Source: QWQI01 sp964608915
GTDB lineage: Bacteria > Planctomycetota > Planctomycetia > Isosphaerales > Isosphaeraceae
Assembly: GCA_964608915.1 (NCBI GenBank)
Contig: CAZSQA010000034.1
Location: 1-64,000, forward strand
Direction: 5' to 3'
Length of the DNA: 64,000 bases
Part shown: positions 43,470 through 51,562 of the stretch, in pieces
How positions within the stretch are numbered: the stretch's first letter is position 1
Layout: each line of letters begins with the position of its first letter
The notes under the pieces: model-generated
Told to the model about the DNA's origin: nothing
The model's database searches: none
Seen by the model: only the letters and a program-made list of their open reading frames with translations
Translations under genes and position numbers: made by a program

Positions 43470-44498
43470 TTACAGCGAGTCGGCGCTGATCACTTCGCCG
43501 CCGGCGCGGGTGGACAGAGCCTGATAGACGCCGTAGGGCTTGGTCGGCGTGTAGACGCCGTTGGTGACCGTCAGGCCCGCGGGCAGGTAGTTGTTGGAGG
43601 GGTCAGGCTGCCAGGACTGGATCGTGTTCTTGATGAACCGGACCGAGCCGTCGCAGAAGACGAAATTGGCACCGCCAGGGTGGTTGCTGGAGGCCGAGAT
43701 GATGAACGCCGCGGCACCGTTCGGGAAAACCGAGAGGTTTACCGAGGTGTTGATGTTCGGGGCGTAGGTGGTCGTCTGAAGCGTATCGCCGTAGTTGCCG
43801 GCGATCCACCAGTGCCAGCAGTTCTTGTCCGACTGGCTCAATCGGCCGTAAACGCTTTCGCCGAACATCATCGTATTGCTGGTGCCGTCAGTGATGCCGG
43901 CGATCGAGGTGTCGCTCGTCATGTAGAGAACGCCCAGGCCGTTGGCTCGCAGAGTGGACCAGTTGGCCGTGGCAGCGGGGTTTACGCCGCGGGGCGGGTT
44001 CGTCCAGGGGCCTGCGATACCGCGATAGCTCGTCAGGCCTGCTCGGAATGACATCCGGGGCGCTGCGAATTTCGTGTAGGCATCGTTGCCTTCGAGAATT
44101 TCGATGTCGCTCGGGCAGGCCAGAGTCGTCATCTTGTGGGCCATGACCGTATCGTTCTCAGGATACTGATAATACCTGAGACTCGCATTGAAGGTATTGT
44201 AGATATTGCCTTGTTCCATGAAAGCGGTCAGACCGATCAGACACCCGTGCATCCAGGGCAGAGTCGGCGATTTGTCGTTGAAATAGCCGCCCATCGGCAT
44301 CACGCCGTTGGCGTCCATGTAATTGTGCATCGCCAGCCCGAGCTGTTTCAGGTTATTGACGCACTGGGCACGCCGGGCCGCTTCGCGGGCGGATTGGACA
44401 GCGGGCAGCAGCAGGGAAATCAGAACCGCGATGATCGCGATCACGACCAGCAACTCGATCAGTGTGAAACCGCGGGCTCTCGAACGACGGATCTGCAT
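43470..44498 (-). CDS. DUF1559 pseudopilin-like protein with type II prepilin N-terminus
   Basis: A 342-aa protein with AGGAGG upstream of ATG 44498. The N-terminus RARGFTLIELLVVIAIIAVL is a classical prepilin cleavage and methylation site (cut after Gly, before Phe) with a hydrophobic alpha-helix. It continues AREAARRAQCVNNLKQLGLA and ends with the DUF1559 signature HPGGANFVFCDGSVRFIKN. The family is hugely expanded in planctomycetes; a role in pilus-like or surface structures is presumed. A small lipoprotein gene lies 114 bp upstream on the same strand, so the two are probably co-expressed. Confidence 0.95.
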   Translation of the reverse strand: MQIRRSRARGFTLIELLVVIAIIAVLISLLLPAVQSAREAARRAQCVNNLKQLGLAMHNYMDANGVMPMGGYFNDKSPTLPWMHGCLIGLTAFMEQGNIYNTFNASLRYYQYPENDTVMAHKMTTLACPSDIEILEGNDAYTKFAAPRMSFRAGLTSYRGIAGPWTNPPRGVNPAATANWSTLRANGLGVLYMTSDTSIAGITDGTSNTMMFGESVYGRLSQSDKNCWHWWIAGNYGDTLQTTTYAPNINTSVNLSVFPNGAAAFIISASSNHPGGANFVFCDGSVRFIKNTIQSWQPDPSNNYLPAGLTVTNGVYTPTKPYGVYQALSTRAGGEVISADSL

Positions 44499-44612
44499 GA
44501 GGGAAACCTCCTGGGAAGGGATGGGATTGGATGGCACACCGTTCTCCGGCCTTGCCGAAAAGGCACCGGCAAGGATGATTCGAAACGAAACTGCGAGGGA
44601 TCGCTTTCGCAG

Positions 44613-44822
44613 TTACTTCGGTGGCTGAGGCGGAAGTTCGTTTGCGGCTTTTTTCTTGGCCGAGGGCTTTTCCTTGATGCCCGCCGGATTTTCGATCGCT
44701 GCGTGCGTATCGGCACCCTTGGGGCTTTCCGGAATTACGCCGGGATTTCCTTCGCTGGAGCACCCCGAGGAGAACAGAGTCATCGCGGATACGCAGAGAA
44801 CAGTTCTGTACACCGATTTCAA
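44613..44822 (-). CDS. Small lipoprotein, 69 aa, TTG start
   Basis: A short lipoprotein that starts at TTG 44822 with AAGGAG 7 nt upstream. The N-terminus KSVYRTVLCVSAMTLFSSGC ends in a lipobox (LFSSGC), so Cys21 should be lipidated. The mature part is short and rich in Pro and Lys, ending KKKAANELPPQPPK, with no fold recognised. It is the first gene before the DUF1559 gene; small lipoproteins in this position are frequent in planctomycetes and may be accessory to the pseudopilin-like protein (inference). Confidence 0.72.
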   Translation of the reverse strand: MKSVYRTVLCVSAMTLFSSGCSSEGNPGVIPESPKGADTHAAIENPAGIKEKPSAKKKAANELPPQPPK

Positions 44823-45205
44823 AGCCCGCTCCTTGTCGCATTGACATGTGTTGAGGACACGTACTGACCGACGAGCGGGATCGTATAGGAGGATTGCGTT
44901 ATGATCAACAAGCAATTTCGGAAAATCACAGAAAATTGTCCGGGGAACTCCCGCCCGACTCTGTGAAATCCCCCGGACGGAAGCAGGGAAATATGACATA
45001 AAATTCATGTTTCACAAAGTTTGCGTCTTGGCAGATGGAAATTCCCGCCCGTGAGTATGCTGATTTGGAAATATCTTGTCGCGAGATCACTGCGACTTCT
45101 TCGTGACGTCACGGGTTATCGGTTTTTCTTATACTTGGCTTGGCGGGGCCCGAGGATTCGATGGGTTTCGCCGGTCAGTATTCGAAGGCTTTCGTTCTCG
45201 AATGT
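44823..45205. other. AT-rich spacer upstream of the lipoprotein gene
   Basis: Holds the presumed promoter of the lipoprotein/DUF1559 pair. I see no gene. AT-rich patches occur near 44885-44945 and 44990-45020. Confidence 0.35.
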
Positions 45206-45430
45206 GTCAATTGCCTCAAGTTCGATCACTCCGGCGCGATGCCTTCCGCCCGATCGGACCGGTCGATCGATTGCATTTATACCGGTGCGATCCGGGAGCT
45301 CTTCAGGCAGAGACCAGGGAATCGTGGACGTCTGGGATTCGCGAGGATGGACCCTGATTCGCAAGTTGCATCTCAACGCGCATCGCGAGAGCGTTCGGGG
45401 ATTTCGAATTCCGGGGCTCAATTCGGCACC
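45206..45430 (+). pseudogene. Decayed WD40-repeat gene fragment
   Basis: One plus-strand frame reads VNCLKFDHSGAMPSARSDRS (a WD40 blade start), and a second frame continues GRDQGIVDVWDSRGWTLIRK and AHRESVRGF (blade end WD plus the next H...V). The frames switch near 45300. No start codon, ribosome-binding site or further blades remain, so this is a short relic rather than a gene. Assignment rests on the repeat pattern only. Confidence 0.5.
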
Positions 45431-45527
45431 GATTGCCTGACTCCCCTTGCCGATCGGTCCGTTTGGCCGTTATGATAAGGGTAACTCTTCTGCTACCGAT
45501 CCCTCCGCACCGCGAGGTTTTTCGATC

Positions 45528-46904
45528 ATGGCGAACAATCGTTTCCTTTCCGGTCTCATACTGGCGGGCTGCCTGGCGCTCGGCATCTGGGCGCGGACTG
45601 ACGCCGCAAAGCCCAAAGACGAGATGCTCGAACTGTACGGACAGTTCGTGGACGCCGTCGAGAAAGTCGAGGCCAATTACGTTCGGCCGATCGATCGCAA
45701 GGATTTGCTCGAAGCGGCTCTGAACGGCATGCTTCAGAACCTTGATCCGCATTCGAACTTCATCAATACGTCCGGCTGGAAGTCATTCCGCCGCCAGATC
45801 GAAGGTTCTTTCGGCGGCGTCGGAATCCAGGTCGGGGCCGATAATGTCGGGCGCCTGAAGGTGATCGCACCGCTGGTCGGATCGCCGGCATACGAAGCCG
45901 GCATCATGCCCGACGACGTGATCATGGAAATCGACGGCCAGTCGACCGAGGGGATGTCTCTGGACCGATCCACCGAACTGATGCAGGGCCAGCCTGGCAC
46001 GACGGTGAAGGTCAAAGTGCGGCACCGCGACGGCGAAACCGAAGATCTGAACGTCAACCGGGCGATCATCGAATTGCCGACGGTCCTGGGCGATCACCGC
46101 AACGCCGACGATTCTTGGGATTACATGCTGGATAAGGAAGCGAAGATCGGCTACGTGCGGATCACGAGCTTCGCCCAGAAGACGGCTCAGGAATTGAGGG
46201 CGGCCCTGGAATCGCTGAAGAAGCAGGGTATGAAGGGGCTCGTGCTGGACCTGAGGAACAATCCGGGCGGCCTTCTGCCGGCCGCGGTGGAGATTTCCAA
46301 CATGTTCGTGCCGGAAGGTAAGATCGTGAGCACCAAAGGCCGCAACACGGTCGAGCGCGTTTTCGAAGCCGAAAAGAGCAAGCTCGTGACCGACGTGCCG
46401 ATGGTCGTTCTGGTCAACGGCAGTTCGGCATCGGCGTCGGAGATCGTTTCGGCGGCCCTTCAGGACCACAACCGGGCTGCCGTGGTGGGCACCCGATCGT
46501 TCGGCAAGGGCTCGGTTCAGAATATCATCGAGATGGAAGACGGCCAGGGCGTTCTGAAGCTGACCGTGGCCACTTACTGGCGGCCTTCCGGCAAGAACAT
46601 TCACCGGTTCAAGAACGCCCGTCAGAGCGACGAATGGGGCGTTTCTCCGAACGAAGGCCTGGAAGTGAAGCTGACGGACAAGGACCTTGTGGACTGGATC
46701 GTCGGGCGACGTGACCTGGACCTGAACGTCTTCGGCAAACGCAAGTCGACGAGCGACGCCGGTGCCAAGCTCGAAGCCGAAAACCGCGAAAAAGCCGCTG
46801 CGAGTGCCGCGAAGTTCGTGGACAAGCAGCGGGACAAGGCGATCGAAACGGTGAAGCAGCGGATCGCCAATCCGCCCGCACCGAAAGTCAACGCCAATAC
46901 CTGA
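45528..46904 (+). CDS. Carboxyl-terminal processing protease (S41, CtpA type)
   Basis: A 458-aa exported or membrane-tethered protease; GAGG lies 11 nt before ATG 45528 and a signal-like helix spans about 6-24. A PDZ domain (about 85-170; GGVGIQVGADNVGRLKVIAP, GSPAYEAGIMPDDVIMEIDG) precedes the S41 domain with the catalytic Ser in NGSSASASE and Lys in GTRSFGKGSVQ. LVLDLRNNPGGLL is the standard core. It ends with a charged tail rich in Lys and Ala. It probably trims C-termini of envelope proteins. The next gene starts about 50 bp downstream. Confidence 0.95.
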   Translation: MANNRFLSGLILAGCLALGIWARTDAAKPKDEMLELYGQFVDAVEKVEANYVRPIDRKDLLEAALNGMLQNLDPHSNFINTSGWKSFRRQIEGSFGGVGIQVGADNVGRLKVIAPLVGSPAYEAGIMPDDVIMEIDGQSTEGMSLDRSTELMQGQPGTTVKVKVRHRDGETEDLNVNRAIIELPTVLGDHRNADDSWDYMLDKEAKIGYVRITSFAQKTAQELRAALESLKKQGMKGLVLDLRNNPGGLLPAAVEISNMFVPEGKIVSTKGRNTVERVFEAEKSKLVTDVPMVVLVNGSSASASEIVSAALQDHNRAAVVGTRSFGKGSVQNIIEMEDGQGVLKLTVATYWRPSGKNIHRFKNARQSDEWGVSPNEGLEVKLTDKDLVDWIVGRRDLDLNVFGKRKSTSDAGAKLEAENREKAAASAAKFVDKQRDKAIETVKQRIANPPAPKVNANT

Positions 46905-46955
46905 CCATCCCGCTTTCCCGATTCGCACACGGATTCCCCCTGTACAGATTCCGCA

Positions 46956-48089
46956 ATGATCCTGCACGTTTATTCCGGAAATCTGTTCGGGGGCATCGAA
47001 TCGAACATCGTGGCCCTGTGTGCGGCGGATCAGGCCCGCACTGCGATCGGCGGCTCGCGCCATCGGGTGGCGCTTTGTTTCGACGGCAAGCTTTCGGAAC
47101 GCCTTCGCGATGTGGGCGTCCCCGCCACGATTCTCGGCGCCGTTCGATTCCGGTATCCGTGGACGGCCTGGTCGGCTCGCAGAAAATTGGCACGGGCTCT
47201 GAACGATCCCTCGATCATGGGCATCGTGGCTCATGGTTCGTGGGCTTACAGGCTGGCTGAGCCAGTCGCACGCAGGCTCGGAAGGCCCATCGCCTTCTGG
47301 AACCATGACCCGTTTCGAGTTTCCGGACCGCTCGACACTTACGTCGTCGCACATCCGCCCGATTTCCTGATCGCCAACAGCCGATTCACAGCGAGCGCGC
47401 TGGAACGAGCGTTCGGGCGACCGGTCGACCGGGTGATTCACCCGATTTCGCAACATCGATCGATCGACGATCCTGCGAAAGCTCGCGAGAAAATCCGGGC
47501 CGAATTCGGAGCGACGCCCGATTCGGTCGTGATCGTTCTTTTCAGCCGCTTCGAAAGGCTCAAGGGCCATTCTGTCCTTCTGGAAGCGCTGGCCAGGCTG
47601 AAGTCTGATCCGAAATGGAATTGCTGGCTTGTCGGCGGTTTGCAAAAGCCTGCGGAATCGTCCTATGTGGAAGAATTGAAAATGTATTCGAAAGCGGCCG
47701 GGATCGAAGACCGGATTCGATTCGTCGGCCATCGGGACGACATTCCGGCGATCCTGGCTGCGGCGGACTTGCACTGCCAGCCAAACGTGCAGCCCGATTC
47801 TTTCGGGCTGACCTATGTCGAAGCCCTGGCAGCGGGTTTGCCGAGCGTCGGTTCGGATCTGGGCGGAGTTCCGGAGATCCTCACGCCCGATTGCGGCCGA
47901 TTGGTTCCGCCCGGAGATTCCGAAGCACTTGCCGCGACTTTGGGTGAACTGATCCAGGATACGACCCTCAGGAAACGCCTTGGCGAATGCGGCCGGGAGC
48001 GTGCCCGGGGCTTTCGCGACGTGCATCTGGCCCTTGCGAGCCTGGAATCGCTGTTCGAACCGGTCCCTGAAGGACGACCGGCCAAATGA
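46956..48089 (+). CDS. GT4-type glycosyltransferase
   Basis: A 377-aa GT-B glycosyltransferase. The N-terminus has SGNLFGGIESNIVALC (acceptor-domain glycine loop). The C-terminal nucleotide-sugar domain has VLFSRFERLKGHSVLLEALA, then the E-x7-E-like PDSFGLTYVEALAAGLPSVG. There is no TM segment, so it is a cytoplasmic or peripheral enzyme; donor and acceptor are unknown. Its stop overlaps the start of tsaD by 4 bp (ATGA), implying translational coupling. Confidence 0.92.
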   Translation: MILHVYSGNLFGGIESNIVALCAADQARTAIGGSRHRVALCFDGKLSERLRDVGVPATILGAVRFRYPWTAWSARRKLARALNDPSIMGIVAHGSWAYRLAEPVARRLGRPIAFWNHDPFRVSGPLDTYVVAHPPDFLIANSRFTASALERAFGRPVDRVIHPISQHRSIDDPAKAREKIRAEFGATPDSVVIVLFSRFERLKGHSVLLEALARLKSDPKWNCWLVGGLQKPAESSYVEELKMYSKAAGIEDRIRFVGHRDDIPAILAAADLHCQPNVQPDSFGLTYVEALAAGLPSVGSDLGGVPEILTPDCGRLVPPGDSEALAATLGELIQDTTLRKRLGECGRERARGFRDVHLALASLESLFEPVPEGRPAK

Positions 48090-49213
48090 ACGTACAGCGA
48101 TCGGAAGCAGATCCGAATCCGGACATCCGAAGACAGTTTCGAATGCTTTGCCTCGAAACGACTTGCGACGAGACCGGCGCGTCCGTGGTCGAAGCCCCTT
48201 GGTTCGCGCCTGGCGAAGTGCCGGGCCCGCCACCGGTGCCGAAGATCGTTTCGAATGTGGTGACCAGCCAGATCGACCTTCATGGCCCGTTCGGCGGCGT
48301 GGTGCCTGAAATCGCTTCCAGGGCCCATCTTCGTACGATTTTGCATGTAATTCGTCAGGCGATGGCCGAAGCCAAAATGGCTTATGACGATCTGGACGCC
48401 ATCGCTGTGGCCACAAAGCCTGGTTTGGTCGGCGCTCTGGTCGTCGGTCTGAGCGTGGCCAAAACGCTGGCATTGGCCCTCGGCAAGCCACTACTGACTT
48501 ATGACCATATCGAGGCGCACCTTTACGCCGCCCAACTTGCCGAGCCCGAGACTCCGGTATTTCCGTGCCTTGGATTGATCGTTTCGGGCGGTCATACGAC
48601 TCTGCTCGATTGTCGATCGGCTCTGGAAGTCACCTGGCTGGGCGGCACGCTGGACGACGCCGTGGGCGAGGCCTTCGACAAGGTCGCCAGCCTGCTGGGC
48701 CTGGGCTATCCGGGCGGTCCGGCGATCGAAAAGGCGGCAGCGGCGGGCGACCCGAAAGCGTTCGCATTTCCTCGCCCGTTCGCGCAGGAATCGAGGCTGG
48801 TTTTCAGCTATTCAGGCCTGAAGACGGCCGTCTTGCGGGCTTTCGAACAAAACCGGGATAAGGCCACCGACACGGATGCAAAAAGCAAGCTCATCGCCGA
48901 TCTGGCCGCGAGTTTTCAGGCTGCGGCTGCGGACAGCATCGTTCATAAGACGAAGCAGGCATTGAAAGTGACCGGCCATAACAGGCTCGTGGTTGGTGGC
49001 GGAGTGGCGGCGAACAAGGCTCTCAGGAAAGCGCTCGAGGAGATTTGCCGGAAACGCCGCGTGAGACTGCACATCGCACCGATGTGGCTTTGCACGGACA
49101 ACGCCGCGATGGGTGCGGTGGCGTATGCGAAATGGCTTCGCGGCGAATCGGCACCGCTGGATTGCGACGTGATGGCGGGGCTTTTGCGGCCGGACAAGCC
49201 TGCGAAGTCTTGA
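48086..49213 (+). CDS. tsaD: tRNA N6-threonylcarbamoyladenosine synthase subunit TsaD
   Basis: A 375-aa ASKHA-fold protein that transfers threonylcarbamoyl to A37 of ANN-decoding tRNAs with TsaB/TsaE. Family motifs: CLETTCDETGASVVE, the metal-binding His pair in DHIEAHLYA, LIVSGGHTTL, VGEAFDKVASLLGLGYPGGP, VGGGVAANKALR and the metal Asp in CTDNAAMG. The ATG at 48086 overlaps the glycosyltransferase stop; ATG 48143 (MLCLETTCDET) matches the usual family start and may be the real one, removing 19 residues. Essential housekeeping gene. Confidence 0.96.
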   Translation: MNVQRSEADPNPDIRRQFRMLCLETTCDETGASVVEAPWFAPGEVPGPPPVPKIVSNVVTSQIDLHGPFGGVVPEIASRAHLRTILHVIRQAMAEAKMAYDDLDAIAVATKPGLVGALVVGLSVAKTLALALGKPLLTYDHIEAHLYAAQLAEPETPVFPCLGLIVSGGHTTLLDCRSALEVTWLGGTLDDAVGEAFDKVASLLGLGYPGGPAIEKAAAAGDPKAFAFPRPFAQESRLVFSYSGLKTAVLRAFEQNRDKATDTDAKSKLIADLAASFQAAAADSIVHKTKQALKVTGHNRLVVGGGVAANKALRKALEEICRKRRVRLHIAPMWLCTDNAAMGAVAYAKWLRGESAPLDCDVMAGLLRPDKPAKS

Positions 49214-49282
49214 ACGCCACGTTCGATATTTCGAATCGCGGAAACCGAATGTAGTACGTACTCTGATCGCCGCAAAGCCAGG

Positions 49283-50462
49283 TCAAGATCGGCCTTGCCT
49301 TCTCTGCTTCCAGACCGCGGCCGCGATCATGCCGACACCGATGAGCCAGGTGGAAGGTTCGGGCACCGGAGCTGGAGCGACGTCGAACGGCGGAGCCATT
49401 CCACGGGGCACGAGAGCCACGTGATAAGGCTCACCTGCCCATGTCCAATGGCGTCTATCCAGATCGTAAGCAGGCTTCGCAGTGCCGTAAATGATCCCGT
49501 TGTCGTCAATGCTGTTCACATATCCGAGAGCCCATTCGCTGTCCTCTCCCGGGGCCGCCGAGACGAGCGAAGCCAGGATCTCCGGTGTGGCGGTGGGGGT
49601 CGAATAATACAATGGCAAACCCGGGGCACCTTGTGCGACGCCCAGGATTTCGCCTTTGTCGTTCATCGCTATGATGTCGACCATTTTCGGGACATCTTCT
49701 TTCGTGTATCCCGAGAACGAGGACCAATTGTAGCCTAGCGGATCGAGAACGACCGGTTTCCCCGTACTGAGATCGATCACGAACCGAGACTCGGGATATT
49801 GGCCGGGCGGAAGTTGCCCCGCCTCCGGATAAGGGGCCGGGTTCCACGAACCGTCTGGGCCGGTGCCTGGTATATTTGTCCAATCGCTCCTTGCTGTGCC
49901 AAGGGCCAGTCCCAGGGAATTGACACCTTCGATCGTGACGGATCGCGTTTCGATCGCGTAACTCGACGTGTATTCGTCGATGAACGATCGTCTCACTGTC
50001 TGTTCGTTCGAATAGTTTGTGGTCAGCAGATTCTGTCGATTCGCCGGGACGAGTGATTCGATAGATCGGCGGATTGTCTTTGAGTTCCGGATTCGTGCCG
50101 GTTCGCTCGATCACGTAATCGCCGGTGTAATTCGTTTTCGGAATCACGACCGGAGCGTCGTTTCGCCAGGGGCCGCCGATATTTGTCCGCTCCATCTGAT
50201 AGAGCACATATTTGGAGGTCTCCGGATCACCGTAAATTCGGGCTTTTCCATCCTTGTCATAATTCGGCCAGACATCCACCTGACGTCCTGGCCTTGGGAT
50301 GGAGTCGGCGGAAGCATGTGTTCCCGATGAAACCACCATTGCCAGACACCAAAATATCCTGGCCAGAGGCGAACGAACGTATCTGGTTCGAGATCGCGAA
50401 TCTTTCGGAATCGACGAATGCAGAATCGCTTCATTCGATGTGAAAGTCTGAAGGCGGAACAT
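49283..50462 (-). pseudogene. PEP-CTERM exported protein gene, frameshifted
   Basis: The start at ATG 50462 has AAGGA 8 nt upstream and encodes a signal (ARIFWCLAMVVSSGTHASAD). That frame is sensible to about 50050 (NPPIYRIT), then another frame carries on sensibly (SLVPANRQNLLTTNYSNEQT, then RRSFIDEYTSSYAIETRS) to a C-terminal PEP-CTERM signal: PVPEPSTWLIGVGMIAAAVW followed by basic residues. One 1-base indel near 50040-50065 joins the two. It may be a sequencing error or a true lesion. The protein (about 390 aa if repaired) would be sorted to the envelope by an exosortase; the body has no fold I recognise. Confidence 0.75.
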
Positions 50463-50720
50463 CGTTCGAATCCTTTCGAATTGTGAAAGATCTCGCGGTG
50501 GTTTATCGTAATTCCGTCGGCAGCCTACATCGAATCCGGATTAGCGTCAATGCGGGTTCGAGAGGGACACTGAAGCTGCTTCCTCGACTGGCCAAAGGTT
50601 GACTCACCCCTTCCGGTTCGACTATATAAATACGGAGAGATCGATTGGCGCGGCGACGCGGTCGGAGGCGGTTCCGAACAGCGTCCGTTCATCGTTTCCA
50701 GTTCACGGAGCCTCATCAGG

Positions 50721-51449
50721 ATGTCCGACGAAGGAATGATCGTCGCAGACCGACTCACCAAGCAATATGGCCGGTTCGTGGCCGTGCGGGACATGTCGTT
50801 TTCGATCCCCGCCGGGCAGGTCGTGGCGTTTCTCGGCCCCAACGGAGCCGGCAAATCGACCACGATGAAGCTGTTGACCGGGTTTCTGGCACCGACGTCG
50901 GGTTCGGCCCGAATCGCGGGCCTGGATGTCGCCGAGGACCGCATCACGGCCGCCCAGCACATCGGCTATCTTCCCGAAAACGGGCCGCTTTATCCGGACA
51001 TGACGCCGCTGGAGCTGCTTGCCTTTTTCGGCGAAGCACGGGGCTTGTCCTCCGCGGCGATCAGGGACCGGATCGACAAGGTCGTCAGCCAGTGCGTTCT
51101 GGAGCAGGTGGCCAATAAGGCGATCGGCAAGTTATCGAAGGGTTTTCGGCAACGGGTTTCGATGGCGCAGGCCCTCCTGCATGATCCGGACATTCTGATC
51201 ATGGACGAGCCGACCAGCGGGCTGGATCCGAACCAGATCCGGGGCGTGCGGCAATTGATCCGCGACCTGGGCCGGAGCAAGACGATTCTCGTCTCCACGC
51301 ACATTCTGCAGGAAGTGGAGCCGGTCGCCGACCGGGTGATCTTCGTGCACCAGGGGCGGCTCGTGTTCGACGGCACGCCGGCCCAGCTCACGCATCAGGG
51401 CAAATCGATGGAAGAGCGTTTCCTGGAACTGACCCGGGAAGTCGCCTGA
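50721..51449 (+). CDS. ABC transporter ATP-binding protein (GldA-like)
   Basis: A 242-aa ATPase with Walker A GPNGAGKST, signature-region KLSKGFRQRVSMAQ, Walker B LLHDPDILIMDEP, and switch His in VSTHIL. It resembles the ATPase of Gld/Nat-type ABC-2 exporters. The start ATG 50721 has GGAG about 10 nt upstream. It heads a three-gene plus-strand group with the GldF-GldG-like fusion (51563) and the DUF4340 protein (54362), the usual make-up of this type of system. Confidence 0.93.
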   Translation: MSDEGMIVADRLTKQYGRFVAVRDMSFSIPAGQVVAFLGPNGAGKSTTMKLLTGFLAPTSGSARIAGLDVAEDRITAAQHIGYLPENGPLYPDMTPLELLAFFGEARGLSSAAIRDRIDKVVSQCVLEQVANKAIGKLSKGFRQRVSMAQALLHDPDILIMDEPTSGLDPNQIRGVRQLIRDLGRSKTILVSTHILQEVEPVADRVIFVHQGRLVFDGTPAQLTHQGKSMEERFLELTREVA

Positions 51450-51562
51450 TCGCACTCGAAAATGTCAGCCGCGAGCCGAGGGCCCGGAGCACCCGGGGCC
51501 TGAGGCGTCTCTGACCTCGCCGATACGGGAAAGCCATCGTAGTTCAGGAGTTTCAGCCTCTC

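Noticed and set aside
45021..45440. 139-aa plus-strand protein upstream of ctpA
   Set aside because: Only a short stretch looks like a WD40 blade, and it needs a second frame to make sense. There is no ribosome-binding site. Treated as a relic.
45783..48491. 902-aa minus-strand open frame across ctpA, the glycosyltransferase and tsaD
   Set aside because: It runs antisense through three well-supported genes and shows no recognisable domain, so it is a codon-bias shadow.
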